This document shows, in pieces, positions 18,178-27,417 of a stretch of DNA of 64,000 nt. Position numbers and translations under genes: made by a program. The DNA is taken from the NCBI GenBank assembly GCA_947259315.1, contig CAMYLR010000006.1, forward strand, positions 277,271 through 341,270, written 5' to 3'. The notes beneath the pieces were generated by a model. The model searched no databases. It was not told the DNA's origin and worked only from the letters and a program-made list of their open reading frames with translations. Each line of letters begins with the position of its first letter. Positions within the stretch are counted from its first letter, which is position 1. The DNA comes from an uncultured Gemmatimonadales bacterium. GTDB taxonomy: Bacteria; Gemmatimonadota; Gemmatimonadetes; JACCXV01; JAHWKZ01.

Positions 18178-18897
18178 CTAGTGGATGAGCAGCAGCCGTT
18201 GGCCAGCGATCTCCGCCACCCGCCGCTCCAAATAACCGAAGCCACGGCGTTCGGCCTCGATCTCGCTGGTCAGCATCCCGAGAACGACCGTGCGCAGCTG
18301 CTCCCGCGCCTCTCGCTGGACCTCTAGCCGATCCCGCGCCGCTTCAGACGGCACACCGGGGCCGGCAACCATTGTCGACGGTAGCGATTGGCGGAACGTC
18401 TCCACCGCATCACCGTGGCGCGCGGCTTGATACGCAACCAGCAGCTCTTCGATGTCGTCCAGGTACGACTCCAGTCGCGCGTCATTGGCGAGCTCCGTCT
18501 GGAGTTCGGCCAGCAACTCGGCTCGCTCGGTAGCCGTCGTGGTCTGGTCGGGATTGCTGTCGCGCATCGCCAAAGTGCCAAGAGCGAACCCGAGCGCCAG
18601 CACGGCGGCAAACCCTACTGCCCGTTGACTCCAACGCTGCCACATTACCGGCTCAACGCGACCACTCAACCGCCGGTCCAACTCCTCTTCGAACCCATCC
18701 CAGATGTCGATCGGCGGAGCAGGATCTGGGATCATCCGACTGATGTCTATCAACTCGCGTACGGCGCGGCGCTCTGCTTGGCACTGCGCGCAGTTTGTCA
18801 AGTGATCGACAAGCGCTGGGGTCAGTGGCTCCGGCCCGGCACTGGCCGCCCGCTCCCACAACGCTTCACTAACCGTATTACAGTGCAGAGGACTCAT
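18178..18897 (-). CDS. Anti-sigma factor with zinc-binding ZAS domain
   Basis: A 239-residue single-pass membrane protein. The cytoplasmic N-terminus has the ZAS motif HLTNCAQC (His32, Cys36, Cys39), the transmembrane helix is at about 90-110 (VGFAAVLALGFALGTLAM) and the extracytoplasmic part is helical and charged, possibly a heavy-metal-sensor-like or coiled region. It overlaps the ECF sigma gene by 20 bases, so it is its cognate anti-sigma. Signal sensed is unknown. Confidence 0.88.
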   Translation of the reverse strand: MSPLHCNTVSEALWERAASAGPEPLTPALVDHLTNCAQCQAERRAVRELIDISRMIPDPAPPIDIWDGFEEELDRRLSGRVEPVMWQRWSQRAVGFAAVLALGFALGTLAMRDSNPDQTTTATERAELLAELQTELANDARLESYLDDIEELLVAYQAARHGDAVETFRQSLPSTMVAGPGVPSEAARDRLEVQREAREQLRTVVLGMLTSEIEAERRGFGYLERRVAEIAGQRLLLIH

Positions 18898-19489
18898 CTT
18901 CGTCGTTCTCCATTTCTATGCCGCCTTGCTCCAAGATCTGTCGCAGGCGACGAATAGCATGATAACCGTTCGCCTTCACGGTGCCTTCGGCGCATCCGAG
19001 CGCCGCGGCGGTTTCCTTCACTGATAGTTCTTCCCTGTACCGAAGTATGAATGTGGCACGCTGCATCTGTGGTAATTGTTCGATCGCATCCAGGACCCGC
19101 TGGCCGGCTTCCCTCAACGTGGCTCGATCGAGGGGAGAGAACTCCTCGCTTGGCGCGTCCGGATACGCCATCTCCTCGAGTGGCGAGACGACGTCGTAAC
19201 GACGCTGCTGTCGCTTCTTCCACCCCAGCGATTCGTTGACGGCGATCCGGTACAACCATGACCAAAAAGGTGCCCTCGGCTCCCAACGATCGATGTTCTG
19301 GTACACCTTGATGAATACCTGCTGCAGAACGTCGCGCGCGTCTTCGTAGTTGCCTACGAAACGATACGTCACCCGCAACAGGTCTTGTCGGTAGAAGCGG
19401 ACCACCTCGTTGAAAGCGATCCGGTCTCCGGCTTGTGCCCGGCTCAGTATGTCCGGTGCGATGTCCGCCAAGGCTCCCCCTTGTGTCAC
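18878..19489 (-). CDS. ECF-type RNA polymerase sigma factor
   Basis: A 203-residue sigma-70 family ECF factor. Region 2 spans about 25-95 (VVRFYRQDLLRVTYRFVGN, DARDVLQQVFIKVYQN, FWSWLYRIAVN) and region 4 about 145-195 (QLPQMQRATFILRYREEL, then the helix-turn-helix SVKETAAALGCAEGTVKANG). It is expected to direct polymerase to envelope-stress promoters and be held by the overlapping anti-sigma factor. GTG start at 19489. The order after the antiporter suggests readthrough from upstream plus its own promoter, which I could not locate. Confidence 0.95.
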   Translation of the reverse strand: MTQGGALADIAPDILSRAQAGDRIAFNEVVRFYRQDLLRVTYRFVGNYEDARDVLQQVFIKVYQNIDRWEPRAPFWSWLYRIAVNESLGWKKRQQRRYDVVSPLEEMAYPDAPSEEFSPLDRATLREAGQRVLDAIEQLPQMQRATFILRYREELSVKETAAALGCAEGTVKANGYHAIRRLRQILEQGGIEMENDEDESSAL

Positions 19490-19525
19490 GTCCCAACGGC
19501 CAAATGAGGCCTCGTCGGGTCGGGT

Positions 19526-21421
19526 TTAATGCGCCGGGGCGGTCGCCGACGGGTCCGGCTCCGCCTCGATGGCTGCCCCGAAGGCCGTCCCCAGCCGATC
19601 CTCGCCTTCCTGCGTGACGAGCACGACCACGCTGTCTCCCGGGCTCCACCGGGTGCCGCCGTGGCAGAGATAGGACCGATCATCACGCAAGGTCAGGACC
19701 GGCAATACCCCCGCCGGCAGGTCCAACTCACCAAGCGGACGCCCGGGCGGCGACTCGCCGAGCGACAACACGGCCTTGCGCGCCCGGTCCCGGGCGAGAT
19801 CTCGATTCCAATCTTCCACTTCGAGCGGCCGTCCGAAAGCCAGCTCGGCGCCCGCGTCCTCGAGCAGCCTGTCTCCGACCCCCTTCTCGGCATCGATCAG
19901 CACCGGGTATACCGCGGGTACGTGGTACTCATCGAGCGCCGCCTGACTCACCAGAAAGTTGACCTCCTGGTTCGGGGTCACTGCGATGAGCGCCGTCGCA
20001 CACTCCATTTGCGCCTCTTCCTGGACTTGCCGATCGAGGCTGTTACCGACGCGCGCGACGAGCCCCTCGGCTCGTGCCAACCGGACATTCCGAGGATTCG
20101 TATCGACCAACAAGGCGTCCCAACCGTTGTCGCGGAGAAGCGCGCCGACTCTGCGACCGAGAGGATTCGCGCCGACAATGATCGCATACCGACCGGCCTC
20201 GGCGTTGATTCCGAGCAGCCGCGCTATCGGACCGGCGGTCAATCCCTGAACGACAACCGTGATCGCGATCGTCAGAAACACCAGCGCCAGGAGGCGTTCG
20301 CCGTCGAGCGCCGTGAGCCCCACCTGGGCGAGCGCCGGCGATCCGGTCTCCATGCGTAAAGCGATGAAGGAAGCGATCGAGATCGCCACGACGCCGCGCG
20401 GCGAGATCCACATCAAGAACAACCGTTCTCGCCAGGTGACATCGCGACGCCAAGTGCACACCAACACCGAGGTCGTACGAACGACGAACATCAACACGAT
20501 GACGGTCCACACGCCGGACCAACCGACAGCGGCCAGCGTCGCCAGCGGAAGGTGCGCCGACAACATGATGAACAACATCGAGATGAACAGAACGCTGAGC
20601 TCGCCTTTAAAGCGGCGCAACTGATTCTCACGCGGAATCGACTCCCGCCGCACCGCCATGCCGGCGATCACGACTGCCGCCAACCCCGACTCGCTGGCCG
20701 ACGCCTCGGCGACAGCGAACAGAACCAGAACCCAGGCCAAGACGACCAAGTTCTTTATGTCATCAGCGAATACGCCTCGGATCCGGAGCACGCGCCCGAG
20801 CGACCACCCCCCGGCGAGACCGATCGCAACGCCGACCAAGAGCCGCGATACGAACTCGGTGAACCCCAGCCAAACTGACGTCTCGGCCGACAGGATGATG
20901 TCGAGCACCACAACGGTGAGGATCGCCCCTACCGGATCGATCAGGATCCCTTCGCCCCGCAGAATGGTGTCGACCCGTCGGGTGACGCGGACGCGGTCGA
21001 GTAGCGGCGTGATGACGGTTGGGCCGGTCACGCTGACGATGGCTCCAAAGAGAAACGCCAACGGCCAGGTGAAACCCGCCAGATAGTGGGCCGCTGCTGC
21101 CGCGCCAATGACGGTGATACCGGCCCCGATCGTGACCAGATTACGGATCGTGCCCCCGACCGCGGCCAGATCGAGCAGCCTCAGCTCGAGGCCGCCCTCG
21201 AATAGAATCAGCGCTACGGCAACGGTGACGATGGCTTGCAGGCCGATGCCGAAGGCGTCGGGCTCAATCCATCCCAGGCCATCCGGTCCCACCAGCACGC
21301 CGAACGCCAGCAAGAACACGATGCTCGGGAGCCGGGCCCGTCCGGCGACAACTTGAGCCAGAATCCCGACCCCGACGGCGACCGCAACCATGCGGACGAG
21401 AATGGGAGCGCTTTCTTGCAT
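19526..21421 (-). CDS. CPA-type cation:proton antiporter with RCK/TrkA-N domain
   Basis: A 631-residue inner-membrane protein. About 12 transmembrane helices cover residues 1-390, with VSVTGPTVITPLLDR and GEGILIDPVGAI matching the ion-binding regions of NhaP/CPA1 exchangers. A cytosolic TrkA-N (Rossmann) domain follows from about 405 (AIIVGANPLGRRVGALLRDNG), then a TrkA-C-like tail. It exchanges Na+ or K+ for H+, gated by nucleotide binding. It starts 12 bases after nth and precedes the sigma gene by 36 bases. Confidence 0.93.
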   Translation of the reverse strand: MQESAPILVRMVAVAVGVGILAQVVAGRARLPSIVFLLAFGVLVGPDGLGWIEPDAFGIGLQAIVTVAVALILFEGGLELRLLDLAAVGGTIRNLVTIGAGITVIGAAAAAHYLAGFTWPLAFLFGAIVSVTGPTVITPLLDRVRVTRRVDTILRGEGILIDPVGAILTVVVLDIILSAETSVWLGFTEFVSRLLVGVAIGLAGGWSLGRVLRIRGVFADDIKNLVVLAWVLVLFAVAEASASESGLAAVVIAGMAVRRESIPRENQLRRFKGELSVLFISMLFIMLSAHLPLATLAAVGWSGVWTVIVLMFVVRTTSVLVCTWRRDVTWRERLFLMWISPRGVVAISIASFIALRMETGSPALAQVGLTALDGERLLALVFLTIAITVVVQGLTAGPIARLLGINAEAGRYAIIVGANPLGRRVGALLRDNGWDALLVDTNPRNVRLARAEGLVARVGNSLDRQVQEEAQMECATALIAVTPNQEVNFLVSQAALDEYHVPAVYPVLIDAEKGVGDRLLEDAGAELAFGRPLEVEDWNRDLARDRARKAVLSLGESPPGRPLGELDLPAGVLPVLTLRDDRSYLCHGGTRWSPGDSVVVLVTQEGEDRLGTAFGAAIEAEPDPSATAPAH

Positions 21422-21433
21422 GTCGAACGGAAC

Positions 21434-22090
21434 CTAAAGGCGCTGGTAGTAGTCGCACCAGCGAGTGAGCGGGCATTGATCGCAAAGCGGACGTTGGGCC
21501 TTGCACGTTTGGCGGCCGTGCAGAATCAATCGATAGTGCGTCGATGACCAGGCGCTCTGCGGGAGGATATCCATGAGCTCCGTCTCGACCACCGCCGGTG
21601 TATCTCCGTGCGCCAGCCCCAAACGACGCGAGACTCGAAACACGTGCGTGTCAACGGCGATCGTATCGGCGCCAAACGCGTTCGCGAGCACAACGTTGGC
21701 CGTCTTGCGACCCACCCCGGGAAGGCGCATGAGCTCGCTCCTCGTGCCCGGCACCTGGCCATCGAACTCCTCGACCAGCATTCGACTCATGGCGAGCAGA
21801 TTGCGCGCCTTGCTCCGGAACAGACCACACGTCTTTATGTAGCGCTCGAGGGTGCGCTGCTCGAGCTTCAGAAACGATTCAACATCCGGATAGTCACGAA
21901 ACAGGACCGGTGTGACGGCGTTGACGCGAGCGTCGGTGCATTGGGCCGAGAGCACGGTCGCCACGACGAGCTGGAATGGAGAGTCGTAATGAAGCGCGGT
22001 CGTGACGTCGGAGTACTCCGCCTCCAACCGCCGCAGGATCGCCCTAACCGTGCTGTGATGTTTGCGGACCGGCGCCGCCGCGCGTGTCAC
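21434..22090 (-). CDS. nth: Endonuclease III
   Basis: A 218-residue base-excision DNA glycosylase/AP lyase. The helix-hairpin-helix LPGVGRKTANVVL holds the catalytic Lys, VDTHVFRVSRRLGL the catalytic Asp, and the C-terminal cluster CKAQRPLCDQCPLTRWC has the C-x6-C-x2-C-x5-C spacing for 4Fe-4S. It removes oxidised pyrimidines. The frame is open upstream into the preceding gene; I chose GTG 22090, which avoids overlap and gives a normal length, but no strong ribosome site is seen. Confidence 0.94.
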   Translation of the reverse strand: MTRAAAPVRKHHSTVRAILRRLEAEYSDVTTALHYDSPFQLVVATVLSAQCTDARVNAVTPVLFRDYPDVESFLKLEQRTLERYIKTCGLFRSKARNLLAMSRMLVEEFDGQVPGTRSELMRLPGVGRKTANVVLANAFGADTIAVDTHVFRVSRRLGLAHGDTPAVVETELMDILPQSAWSSTHYRLILHGRQTCKAQRPLCDQCPLTRWCDYYQRL

Positions 22091-22100
22091 TTGGAGGGGC

Positions 22101-22649
22101 CTATCGCCGCCGAACGCCTCGCTCAGCGCCTTCCCGCCGGGATCGATCTCGCACGTTTGTGGTGTCCGGTTCGATCGGTTCACTCGACCGGATTCCAAAG
22201 GGGTCGAGCTCTTGGAGGCTATCGGCGAAGGTCACCGTGGGGTCGCCGAGCTCGACGACCAATCCCGCGTCAGAGAACAGTGAATCCCCCGAGAACACCA
22301 GGCCGATGTTCTGGTCGACCTGGAACTCGCCGCTGGTCACTTCTTTGTACCCTCGCTCGTCGAGGACGGTGAACGCGTACTGGAAGCCATGGTAGAGGTA
22401 GAGGACCTTGATCTCACCGGGTCGGAGCCGGCCGGTAAACGTCGTCGCTGCACCAAGATGCTGGTCTGGACTCGGTTCTATCGTTAGCGTCTGAGGCTGA
22501 TCGGTGTCGTTTCTAACCTCGACGACTCTCAAATGGTAGGGGCTGCGCATCGTCGAGATCGGGCCGCTGCAAGCGATAGTGGCGGCAACAAGGGCCAATA
22601 CTAGCCAATTGAAACGTTTTGTTACCGGCTCTTGACGATCGATAATCAA
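22101..22649 (-). CDS. Putative lipoprotein, unknown
   Basis: A protein of up to 182 residues with a lipoprotein-like signal (NWLVLALVAATIAC) and a mature beta-sandwich-like domain. The annotated start is TTG 22649, which is weak; no better in-frame start precedes the signal segment, so the exact N-terminus is uncertain. No catalytic motif. The Arg-rich end (RDRSRREGAERGVRRR) is unusual for a secreted domain. It lies 10 bases upstream of nth on the same strand. Confidence 0.65.
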   Translation of the reverse strand: MIIDRQEPVTKRFNWLVLALVAATIACSGPISTMRSPYHLRVVEVRNDTDQPQTLTIEPSPDQHLGAATTFTGRLRPGEIKVLYLYHGFQYAFTVLDERGYKEVTSGEFQVDQNIGLVFSGDSLFSDAGLVVELGDPTVTFADSLQELDPFGIRSSEPIEPDTTNVRDRSRREGAERGVRRR

Positions 22650-22723
22650 CGCGCTAAGTTGATAGGCTGTCGAACGTTACCACCACCGTCTGACCCATCA
22701 TCCGCTCCGGGAGAGCGCTCTGC

Positions 22724-22894
22724 ATGGCCGAAATCCAAGTCCGCGAGGGTGAATCACTCGAAAGCGCGTTGAAGCGATTTCGAAGAGAGGTGAAGAAGTC
22801 AAACATCTTCTCCGAGCTCAAGCGGAAGCGACACTACGAGAAGCCTAGCGAGCGCCGGCAGCGCAAGTTACGCAGTCGAAACCGACGCAACTGA
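22724..22894 (+). CDS. rpsU: Ribosomal protein bS21
   Basis: A 56-residue small-subunit protein: MAEIQVREGESLESALKRF, FSELKRKRHYEKPSERR and an Arg-rich end RSRNRRN, all typical of bS21, which takes part in 30S initiation. Start is ATG 22724 and stop TGA 22892-22894. A weak promoter candidate, TTGACG (22632-22637), 17 bases, TAAGTT (22655-22660), lies upstream. The CarD-like gene starts 6 bases after the stop. Confidence 0.95.
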   Translation: MAEIQVREGESLESALKRFRREVKKSNIFSELKRKRHYEKPSERRQRKLRSRNRRN

Positions 22895-22900
22895 CCGAAT

Positions 22901-23461
22901 ATGGCTACGAAACAGTTTAAGGTCAACGACAAGGTCGTGCACCCCCAGTACGGGGGGGGCTACGTATCGGGTATCCGGACGATTACGGTCGGTGACGAGG
23001 AACTCGAGTGCCTCGAGATCAACTGTGTCTCCAAGGACCGGAAGATCTTCGTCCCCCGCAACAGCGTCGAGTTGTCGGCGATACGGCCACCGCTGAACCA
23101 GCGCCGGTTCACGGAGCTCAGGAAAACCCTTACGGGCAAGCCCGAGGACCTGAGCCGCAACTTCAACCGGCGTATGAAGCAAGTAAAGACCAAGCTGGAA
23201 TCGGGCGATCCGATGGAAGTCGGCGAGGTGCTTCGCGACCTCTACCCGAAGTGGGCGGAAAACGCCCTCTCCAGCTCCGATCAGCGGATCTTCGAGAAGT
23301 GCCGGGACCTGTTGGTGAGCGAAATGGCGCTCATCAAGGATTACACCTACGAGAAAGCCACCGAGTACTTCGACAAGACGATGGCCAACGGCCGCAAGAA
23401 GGCCAAGAATACGGCCAAGAAAAAGAGCGCGAAGAAAAGCTCAAAGAAGAAGAAGAAGTAA
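22901..23461 (+). CDS. CarD-like transcription regulator with Lys-rich tail
   Basis: A 186-residue protein. Residues 1-65 form the CarD/TRCF RNA-polymerase-interaction domain (FKVNDKVVHPQYGGGYVSGI), then a helical DNA-facing domain, then a basic tail of about 25 residues dominated by Lys/Ala/Ser (KKAKNTAKKKSAKKSSKKKK). CarD stabilises open promoter complexes, mainly at rRNA promoters. The histone-H1-like tail is an addition to the core and may strengthen nonspecific DNA contact. It follows rpsU by 6 bases, so growth-linked co-expression is likely. Confidence 0.9.
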   Translation: MATKQFKVNDKVVHPQYGGGYVSGIRTITVGDEELECLEINCVSKDRKIFVPRNSVELSAIRPPLNQRRFTELRKTLTGKPEDLSRNFNRRMKQVKTKLESGDPMEVGEVLRDLYPKWAENALSSSDQRIFEKCRDLLVSEMALIKDYTYEKATEYFDKTMANGRKKAKNTAKKKSAKKSSKKKKK

Positions 23462-23471
23462 GCCCCGCCTC

Positions 23472-24377
23472 CTAGATCCACTCCGGATTTCGAGCATCCG
23501 ATTCATTGCTGCGGGTCAGCGACTCGACCTTGCTGCCATCAGCTCCCATGACCCACAGGTTGTGTCGACCGTGTGGGCGGCGCGAGACGAACACGATCCT
23601 GTCGCCGCGGGGGTTGAACGAAGGCGCCGAGTCTTCGACTTCGTTGTCTGTGAGCCGAGTCACTTGCTTGGTCGACAAATCCACCAGCGCGATCTCGGCC
23701 CCGGATCCCGTACCGCGTTTGAAGACGATCCGGCTGCCGTCGAGGCTCCAGTTGGGGTCGCTCTGCGGGCCCGTCTCGGCGGGCGTCAGCGGTTCGGAAG
23801 CTCCGGTTCGCGCGTCGACGATAAAGATCCGCGTCACGCCGTCGCGCACACCCACGACCGCCAATGATCTTCCGTCCGCCGACCAACGGGGCTGACGCCA
23901 GGGCCCGCCGTCCTCCAACAAGATTCTCGGCTCGGAACCATCGATGGCGGCGATCTCGATGCTGGACTGGCCGCGCTGCGTGCGCGTGTAAGCGAGCTGT
24001 GTCTCGTCCGGACTCACCGATGGATCGCTGAACTCCTCGCCTATCGCCGAGAGCACGACGACCTCATCGCTGCCATCCAACCCAACCGACCAAATCTGCC
24101 TCGAGCCTGCCACCACACGGGTGTAGAAGACCTTTCTCAAGCCGGCCGAGAAATCGGGCGCGCCGTCAAACCCGTCTGCCCCGGTGAGCCGCAGCTCGTT
24201 CCCTGATCGCGCCACCAGGAAGTAGATGTCTTCGCTCTTGCCCAGGGAATCGTCGACCGCCTTCGAGTATATGACGCGCACCGACGACGGCAGGTTGGCG
24301 GGCGGGGTAGCGAGACAGCCGAAACCGACGACCATCAGTAGCGGCAACGCAGCACTCAATCCGAGCGATCTTCTCAC
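23472..24377 (-). CDS. TolB-like beta-propeller lipoprotein
   Basis: A 301-residue envelope protein with a lipoprotein signal (VVGFGC, Cys about 21) and five to six PD40/WD40-like blades, each marked by phrases such as DPSVSPDETQLAYTR, QPRWSADGRSLAVVG, DPNWSLDGSRIVFKR and APSFNPRGDRIVFVSR. It resembles TolB propellers but lacks the TolB N-terminal domain, so it is not the Tol-Pal TolB itself. GTG start with GAGGAGG upstream. Last gene of the comM-larE-dcd operon. Confidence 0.88.
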   Translation of the reverse strand: MRRSLGLSAALPLLMVVGFGCLATPPANLPSSVRVIYSKAVDDSLGKSEDIYFLVARSGNELRLTGADGFDGAPDFSAGLRKVFYTRVVAGSRQIWSVGLDGSDEVVVLSAIGEEFSDPSVSPDETQLAYTRTQRGQSSIEIAAIDGSEPRILLEDGGPWRQPRWSADGRSLAVVGVRDGVTRIFIVDARTGASEPLTPAETGPQSDPNWSLDGSRIVFKRGTGSGAEIALVDLSTKQVTRLTDNEVEDSAPSFNPRGDRIVFVSRRPHGRHNLWVMGADGSKVESLTRSNESDARNPEWI

Positions 24378-24387
24378 GGGCTCCTCC

Positions 24388-24942
24388 TCATACTCGGGGC
24401 AGGGTCAGGCCGCGCTGTGCCTGGTACTTGCCTTGACGATCGGCGTACGACGTGTCGCAAGGGTCGCTGGATTCGAAGAACAGCACCTGCGCGATCCCCT
24501 CCTCGGCGTAGATCTTGGCCGGTAACGGCGTCGTGTTCGAGATCTCGAGCGTCACATGTCCTTCCCATTCGGGCTCGAAAGGCGTCACGTTCACGATGAT
24601 TCCACAGCGGGCATAGGTAGACTTCCCTACACAAACTGTCAAAACGTTCCGAGGGATGCGGAAGTACTCGATCGACCTGGCCAGGGCGAACGAATTGGGC
24701 GGAACCACACATGTGGTGCCGGTCCAGTCGACAAACGAGCGCGGGTCGAACTGCTTGGGGTCGACCGTCGCTCCATAGACGTCGGTGAAGATCTTGAACT
24801 CGTCGGACACCCGCAGGTCGTAGCCGTAGGACGAGAGACCGTAGGAGATCACGCCCTCCCGTACCTGAGTCTCCTGGAACGGCTCGATCATCCCGTGCTC
24901 ACGAGCCATGCGGGCGATCCAATGGTCGGGGCGGATGCTCAT
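24388..24942 (-). CDS. dcd: dCTP deaminase
   Basis: A 184-residue trimeric dUTPase-fold enzyme: [63 protein letters not shown] and [11 protein letters not shown]. The Ser-Arg-Cys and the Glu of GHVTLE belong to the deaminase active site. It makes dUTP from dCTP for dTTP synthesis. ATG 24942 overlaps the larE stop (ATGA, 24939-24942); an in-frame upstream start would intrude into larE. Confidence 0.97.
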   Translation of the reverse strand: MSIRPDHWIARMAREHGMIEPFQETQVREGVISYGLSSYGYDLRVSDEFKIFTDVYGATVDPKQFDPRSFVDWTGTTCVVPPNSFALARSIEYFRIPRNVLTVCVGKSTYARCGIIVNVTPFEPEWEGHVTLEISNTTPLPAKIYAEEGIAQVLFFESSDPCDTSYADRQGKYQAQRGLTLPRV

Positions 24943-25772
24943 AGCGCCTCGTTCATGCTGCCGCTGCGGTACCCTTCGAGATCGCACGACACCCAGGTGT
25001 AACCGAGCTGCTTGAGCGCGGGCACGATCGCATCGACCGCCTCCAGCAGTCGGCGGCGGTCAGCGGGCGGGACCTCGATACGGGCCACGTCGCCGTGATG
25101 GCGGACCCGCACGACATCGAAACCGGCCTCGCGCACGATCCGTTCGGCTTTCCCGACGCGCTCGAGCTCCGGCACGGTGATCGGCTGTCCGTACGGGAAG
25201 CGCGAAGCCAGGCATGCGTTGGCCGGCTTGTCGGCGGTCGGTAACCCCAGCCGACGCGAGAGGGCGCGGATGTCAGCCTTGGTGAAGCCCGCCGCCTTGA
25301 GCGGGCTCAAGATCCCTCGTTCGTCGAGCGCCTTGAGCCCAGGCCGATAGTCGAGCGCGTCATCGGCGTGCGAGCCGTCGATAACGGTCTCGTAGCCGTG
25401 TTCCGCGGCCAGCCGCTGGAGATCACCATACAGGTCCGCTTTGCAGTAGTAGCAACGCTCGGGCGGGTTCTTGACAAACCCTTCGGCCTCGAGCTCGGTT
25501 GACTGAAGCCGCGCATGGCGAGCGCCCATACTGGCCGCCAACCGGGTCGCCTCGTCGACCTCGTCCGGGTCGTAGGTCGCACTGGCGGCGGTCACCGCCA
25601 GCACGCGGTCGGCGCCCAAGACGTCGATCGCCTTTTTCAGCAGCAACGTCGAGTCGACGCCACCCGAATAGCCGAGGACGACTGATTTGCAGTCGGCCAG
25701 GACAGTCTCGAGCTGACGTTCCTTGTCAGACAGACGGTCGCGGCCGGTAAGGGTCGGAGCAGGGTGGGTCAT
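24939..25772 (-). CDS. larE: LarE-type ATP-dependent sacrificial sulfur transferase
   Basis: A 277-residue PP-loop pyrophosphatase-fold protein: ATP-binding SGGVDST at residues 36-42, and PPERCYYCK with the Cys region donating sulfur in the family. LarE supplies the sulfurs of the nickel-pincer cofactor of lactate racemase. No larA, larB or larC is in the window, so it may act on another pathway or have distant partners. ATG 25772 gives the family length. Downstream of comM by 13 bases. Confidence 0.9.
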   Translation of the reverse strand: MTHPAPTLTGRDRLSDKERQLETVLADCKSVVLGYSGGVDSTLLLKKAIDVLGADRVLAVTAASATYDPDEVDEATRLAASMGARHARLQSTELEAEGFVKNPPERCYYCKADLYGDLQRLAAEHGYETVIDGSHADDALDYRPGLKALDERGILSPLKAAGFTKADIRALSRRLGLPTADKPANACLASRFPYGQPITVPELERVGKAERIVREAGFDVVRVRHHGDVARIEVPPADRRRLLEAVDAIVPALKQLGYTWVSCDLEGYRSGSMNEAL

Positions 25773-25785
25773 GCGAGGCCGGAAG

Positions 25786-27324
25786 CTAAGCCGACGGCCG
25801 AGCCGATGCATGCCGATCGAGAACTCGGAACTGGATCGCTTCGGCGACGTGCGCCGGTTCGATCGCGTCCGCCCCAGCCAAGTCGGCGATCGTGCGCGCC
25901 ACGCGCAGGATTCGTACGTGTGCTCGTGCCGACAGCCCGAGCCGATCGTAGGCCGCCTCGAGCAATCGCTCTCCCTCGGTATCGAGCTCACACCAACGCG
26001 TCGTCTGACGTCCATTGATCTGGGCATTCAGAACGCTCGGACCCATCCGGTTGCCTTGTCTGCGGCGGGCGGCGGTCACCCGAGCCCGAACGATGGTTGC
26101 CGACTCGCCCGGCGCTTCACCCATCAGGTCTCCAAACGCGACCGGACGAACGCGGACATGGAGGTCGATTCGGTCGAGCAGCGGGCCGGACAGTCGAGCT
26201 CGATACCGCTGTCGAGCAGACGGTAAACACGTACACGGTTTGAGCGCCTCACCCCAATGCCCGCACGGACAGGGATTCATCGCACCCAAGAACATGAACC
26301 GCGCGGGAAAGCGGTGGCGACGATGAGCAACGCGTCCAATCACGATCTCGCCCTCCTCCAGCGGTTGCCGGAGCCCCTCTAGAGCATCGCGTCGATACTC
26401 GGGAAACTCGTCCAGAAACAGCACCCCTCGATGAGCCAGGCTGACCTCACCCGGCCGCGGGGGGCGACCACCGCCAAGCAGCGCTGCGGCCGAGATCGTA
26501 TGATGCGGAGCCCGAAACGGCGGCGCGTAAATGAGCGGTCGCTCTGGTGACAAGCGACCCCAGGCGGAGTGGATGGCGGTCACCTCGAGCGCCTCACCCG
26601 ACCCGAGGGGTGGCAGGATCGATGGAAAGCGACGCGCCAAGAACGTCTTGCCTACCCCTGGCGGCCCGATCAACAACGCGTTGTGCCCGCCAGCTGCAGC
26701 GATCTCAAGGGCGCGCCGGGCAACAACCTGACCCCTGACCTCTGACCAGCCGGAGCCACGACCAACCCGAGTAGGCAAACGCGCCGGCACCGCGACCGGT
26801 TGGATCGGATTCACGCCCGAAAGATGATCGACCGCCGCCGCCAGGGCTGGAACCGGAAGCGCCATCAACCCGTCGACGAGTGCCGCTTCTGCGGCGTTCT
26901 CGGGGGCGACCAGAACTTCGCGCGCTCCCACCGCCTTGAGCGCGGCGGCTATCGGCAGAACGCCCCGTACCGGCTGCACCCGTCCGTCCAAGCTGAGCTC
27001 GCCGAGCGCCGCCATCGGTGGATGATCGGTCGGCGCAGCGATGGTACGCGAAGCCTTGAGGATCGCCAGAGCGATCGGCAAATCGAACCCGGTCCCGCTC
27101 TTGGGTTCATCGGCTGGGGCAAGATTGACGGTGATTCGACGCAGCGGGGCCTCGAATCCACTGTTCGAGAGCGCCGCCATGACTCGTTCTTTGCTCTCAC
27201 GGACCGCGCCGTCGGGGAGGCCGACCAAGTGAAAGGCAGGGAGACCGCGCGCGAGATCGACTTCGACCGTGATCGGTCGTGCGGTAAACCCAGCCAGAGC
27301 AGCCGTGAAGACGCGCGCCAGCAC
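25786..27324 (-). CDS. comM: YifB/ComM family Mg-chelatase-like AAA+ ATPase
   Basis: A 512-residue protein with an N-terminal Lon-protease-like/ChlI domain (ARVFTAALAGFTARPITVEVDL), a AAA+ core with Walker A GPPGVGKT and Walker B GVLFLDEFPE, and the C-terminal Mg_chelatase_C region. Cysteines in NPCPCGHWG and KPCTC are conserved in the family. ComM is a branch-migration helicase that extends recombination during natural transformation. GTG start. A diverged copy of its last 30 or so codons lies just upstream (27418-27533). Confidence 0.96.
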   Translation of the reverse strand: MLARVFTAALAGFTARPITVEVDLARGLPAFHLVGLPDGAVRESKERVMAALSNSGFEAPLRRITVNLAPADEPKSGTGFDLPIALAILKASRTIAAPTDHPPMAALGELSLDGRVQPVRGVLPIAAALKAVGAREVLVAPENAAEAALVDGLMALPVPALAAAVDHLSGVNPIQPVAVPARLPTRVGRGSGWSEVRGQVVARRALEIAAAGGHNALLIGPPGVGKTFLARRFPSILPPLGSGEALEVTAIHSAWGRLSPERPLIYAPPFRAPHHTISAAALLGGGRPPRPGEVSLAHRGVLFLDEFPEYRRDALEGLRQPLEEGEIVIGRVAHRRHRFPARFMFLGAMNPCPCGHWGEALKPCTCLPSARQRYRARLSGPLLDRIDLHVRVRPVAFGDLMGEAPGESATIVRARVTAARRRQGNRMGPSVLNAQINGRQTTRWCELDTEGERLLEAAYDRLGLSARAHVRILRVARTIADLAGADAIEPAHVAEAIQFRVLDRHASARPSA

Positions 27325-27344
27325 GCGATCACCGATTGCAAGTC

Positions 27345-27417
27345 GTACACCGCCGGATTTGGAGGATCAGAAGCGCCAGTTTTTGGGCCGATGACTGCGC
27401 CGTGCACCCGCTTGGTT
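27345..27417 (-). pseudogene. Remnant of a DUF2490-type gene 3' end and its 3' flank
   Basis: On the minus strand this stretch is clearly similar to the end of the DUF2490 gene at about 30738-30802: both carry a ...VHG-VIG...NWRF-stop reading, continued with similar sequence beyond the stop. Here the frame is broken by an extra base near the ATCGGCCC segment. It abuts the comM remnant directly. Function is not expected. Confidence 0.6.

Noticed and set aside
24939-25772. A complete lar operon for lactate racemase
   Set aside because: Only larE is found; larA, larB and larC are not in the window.
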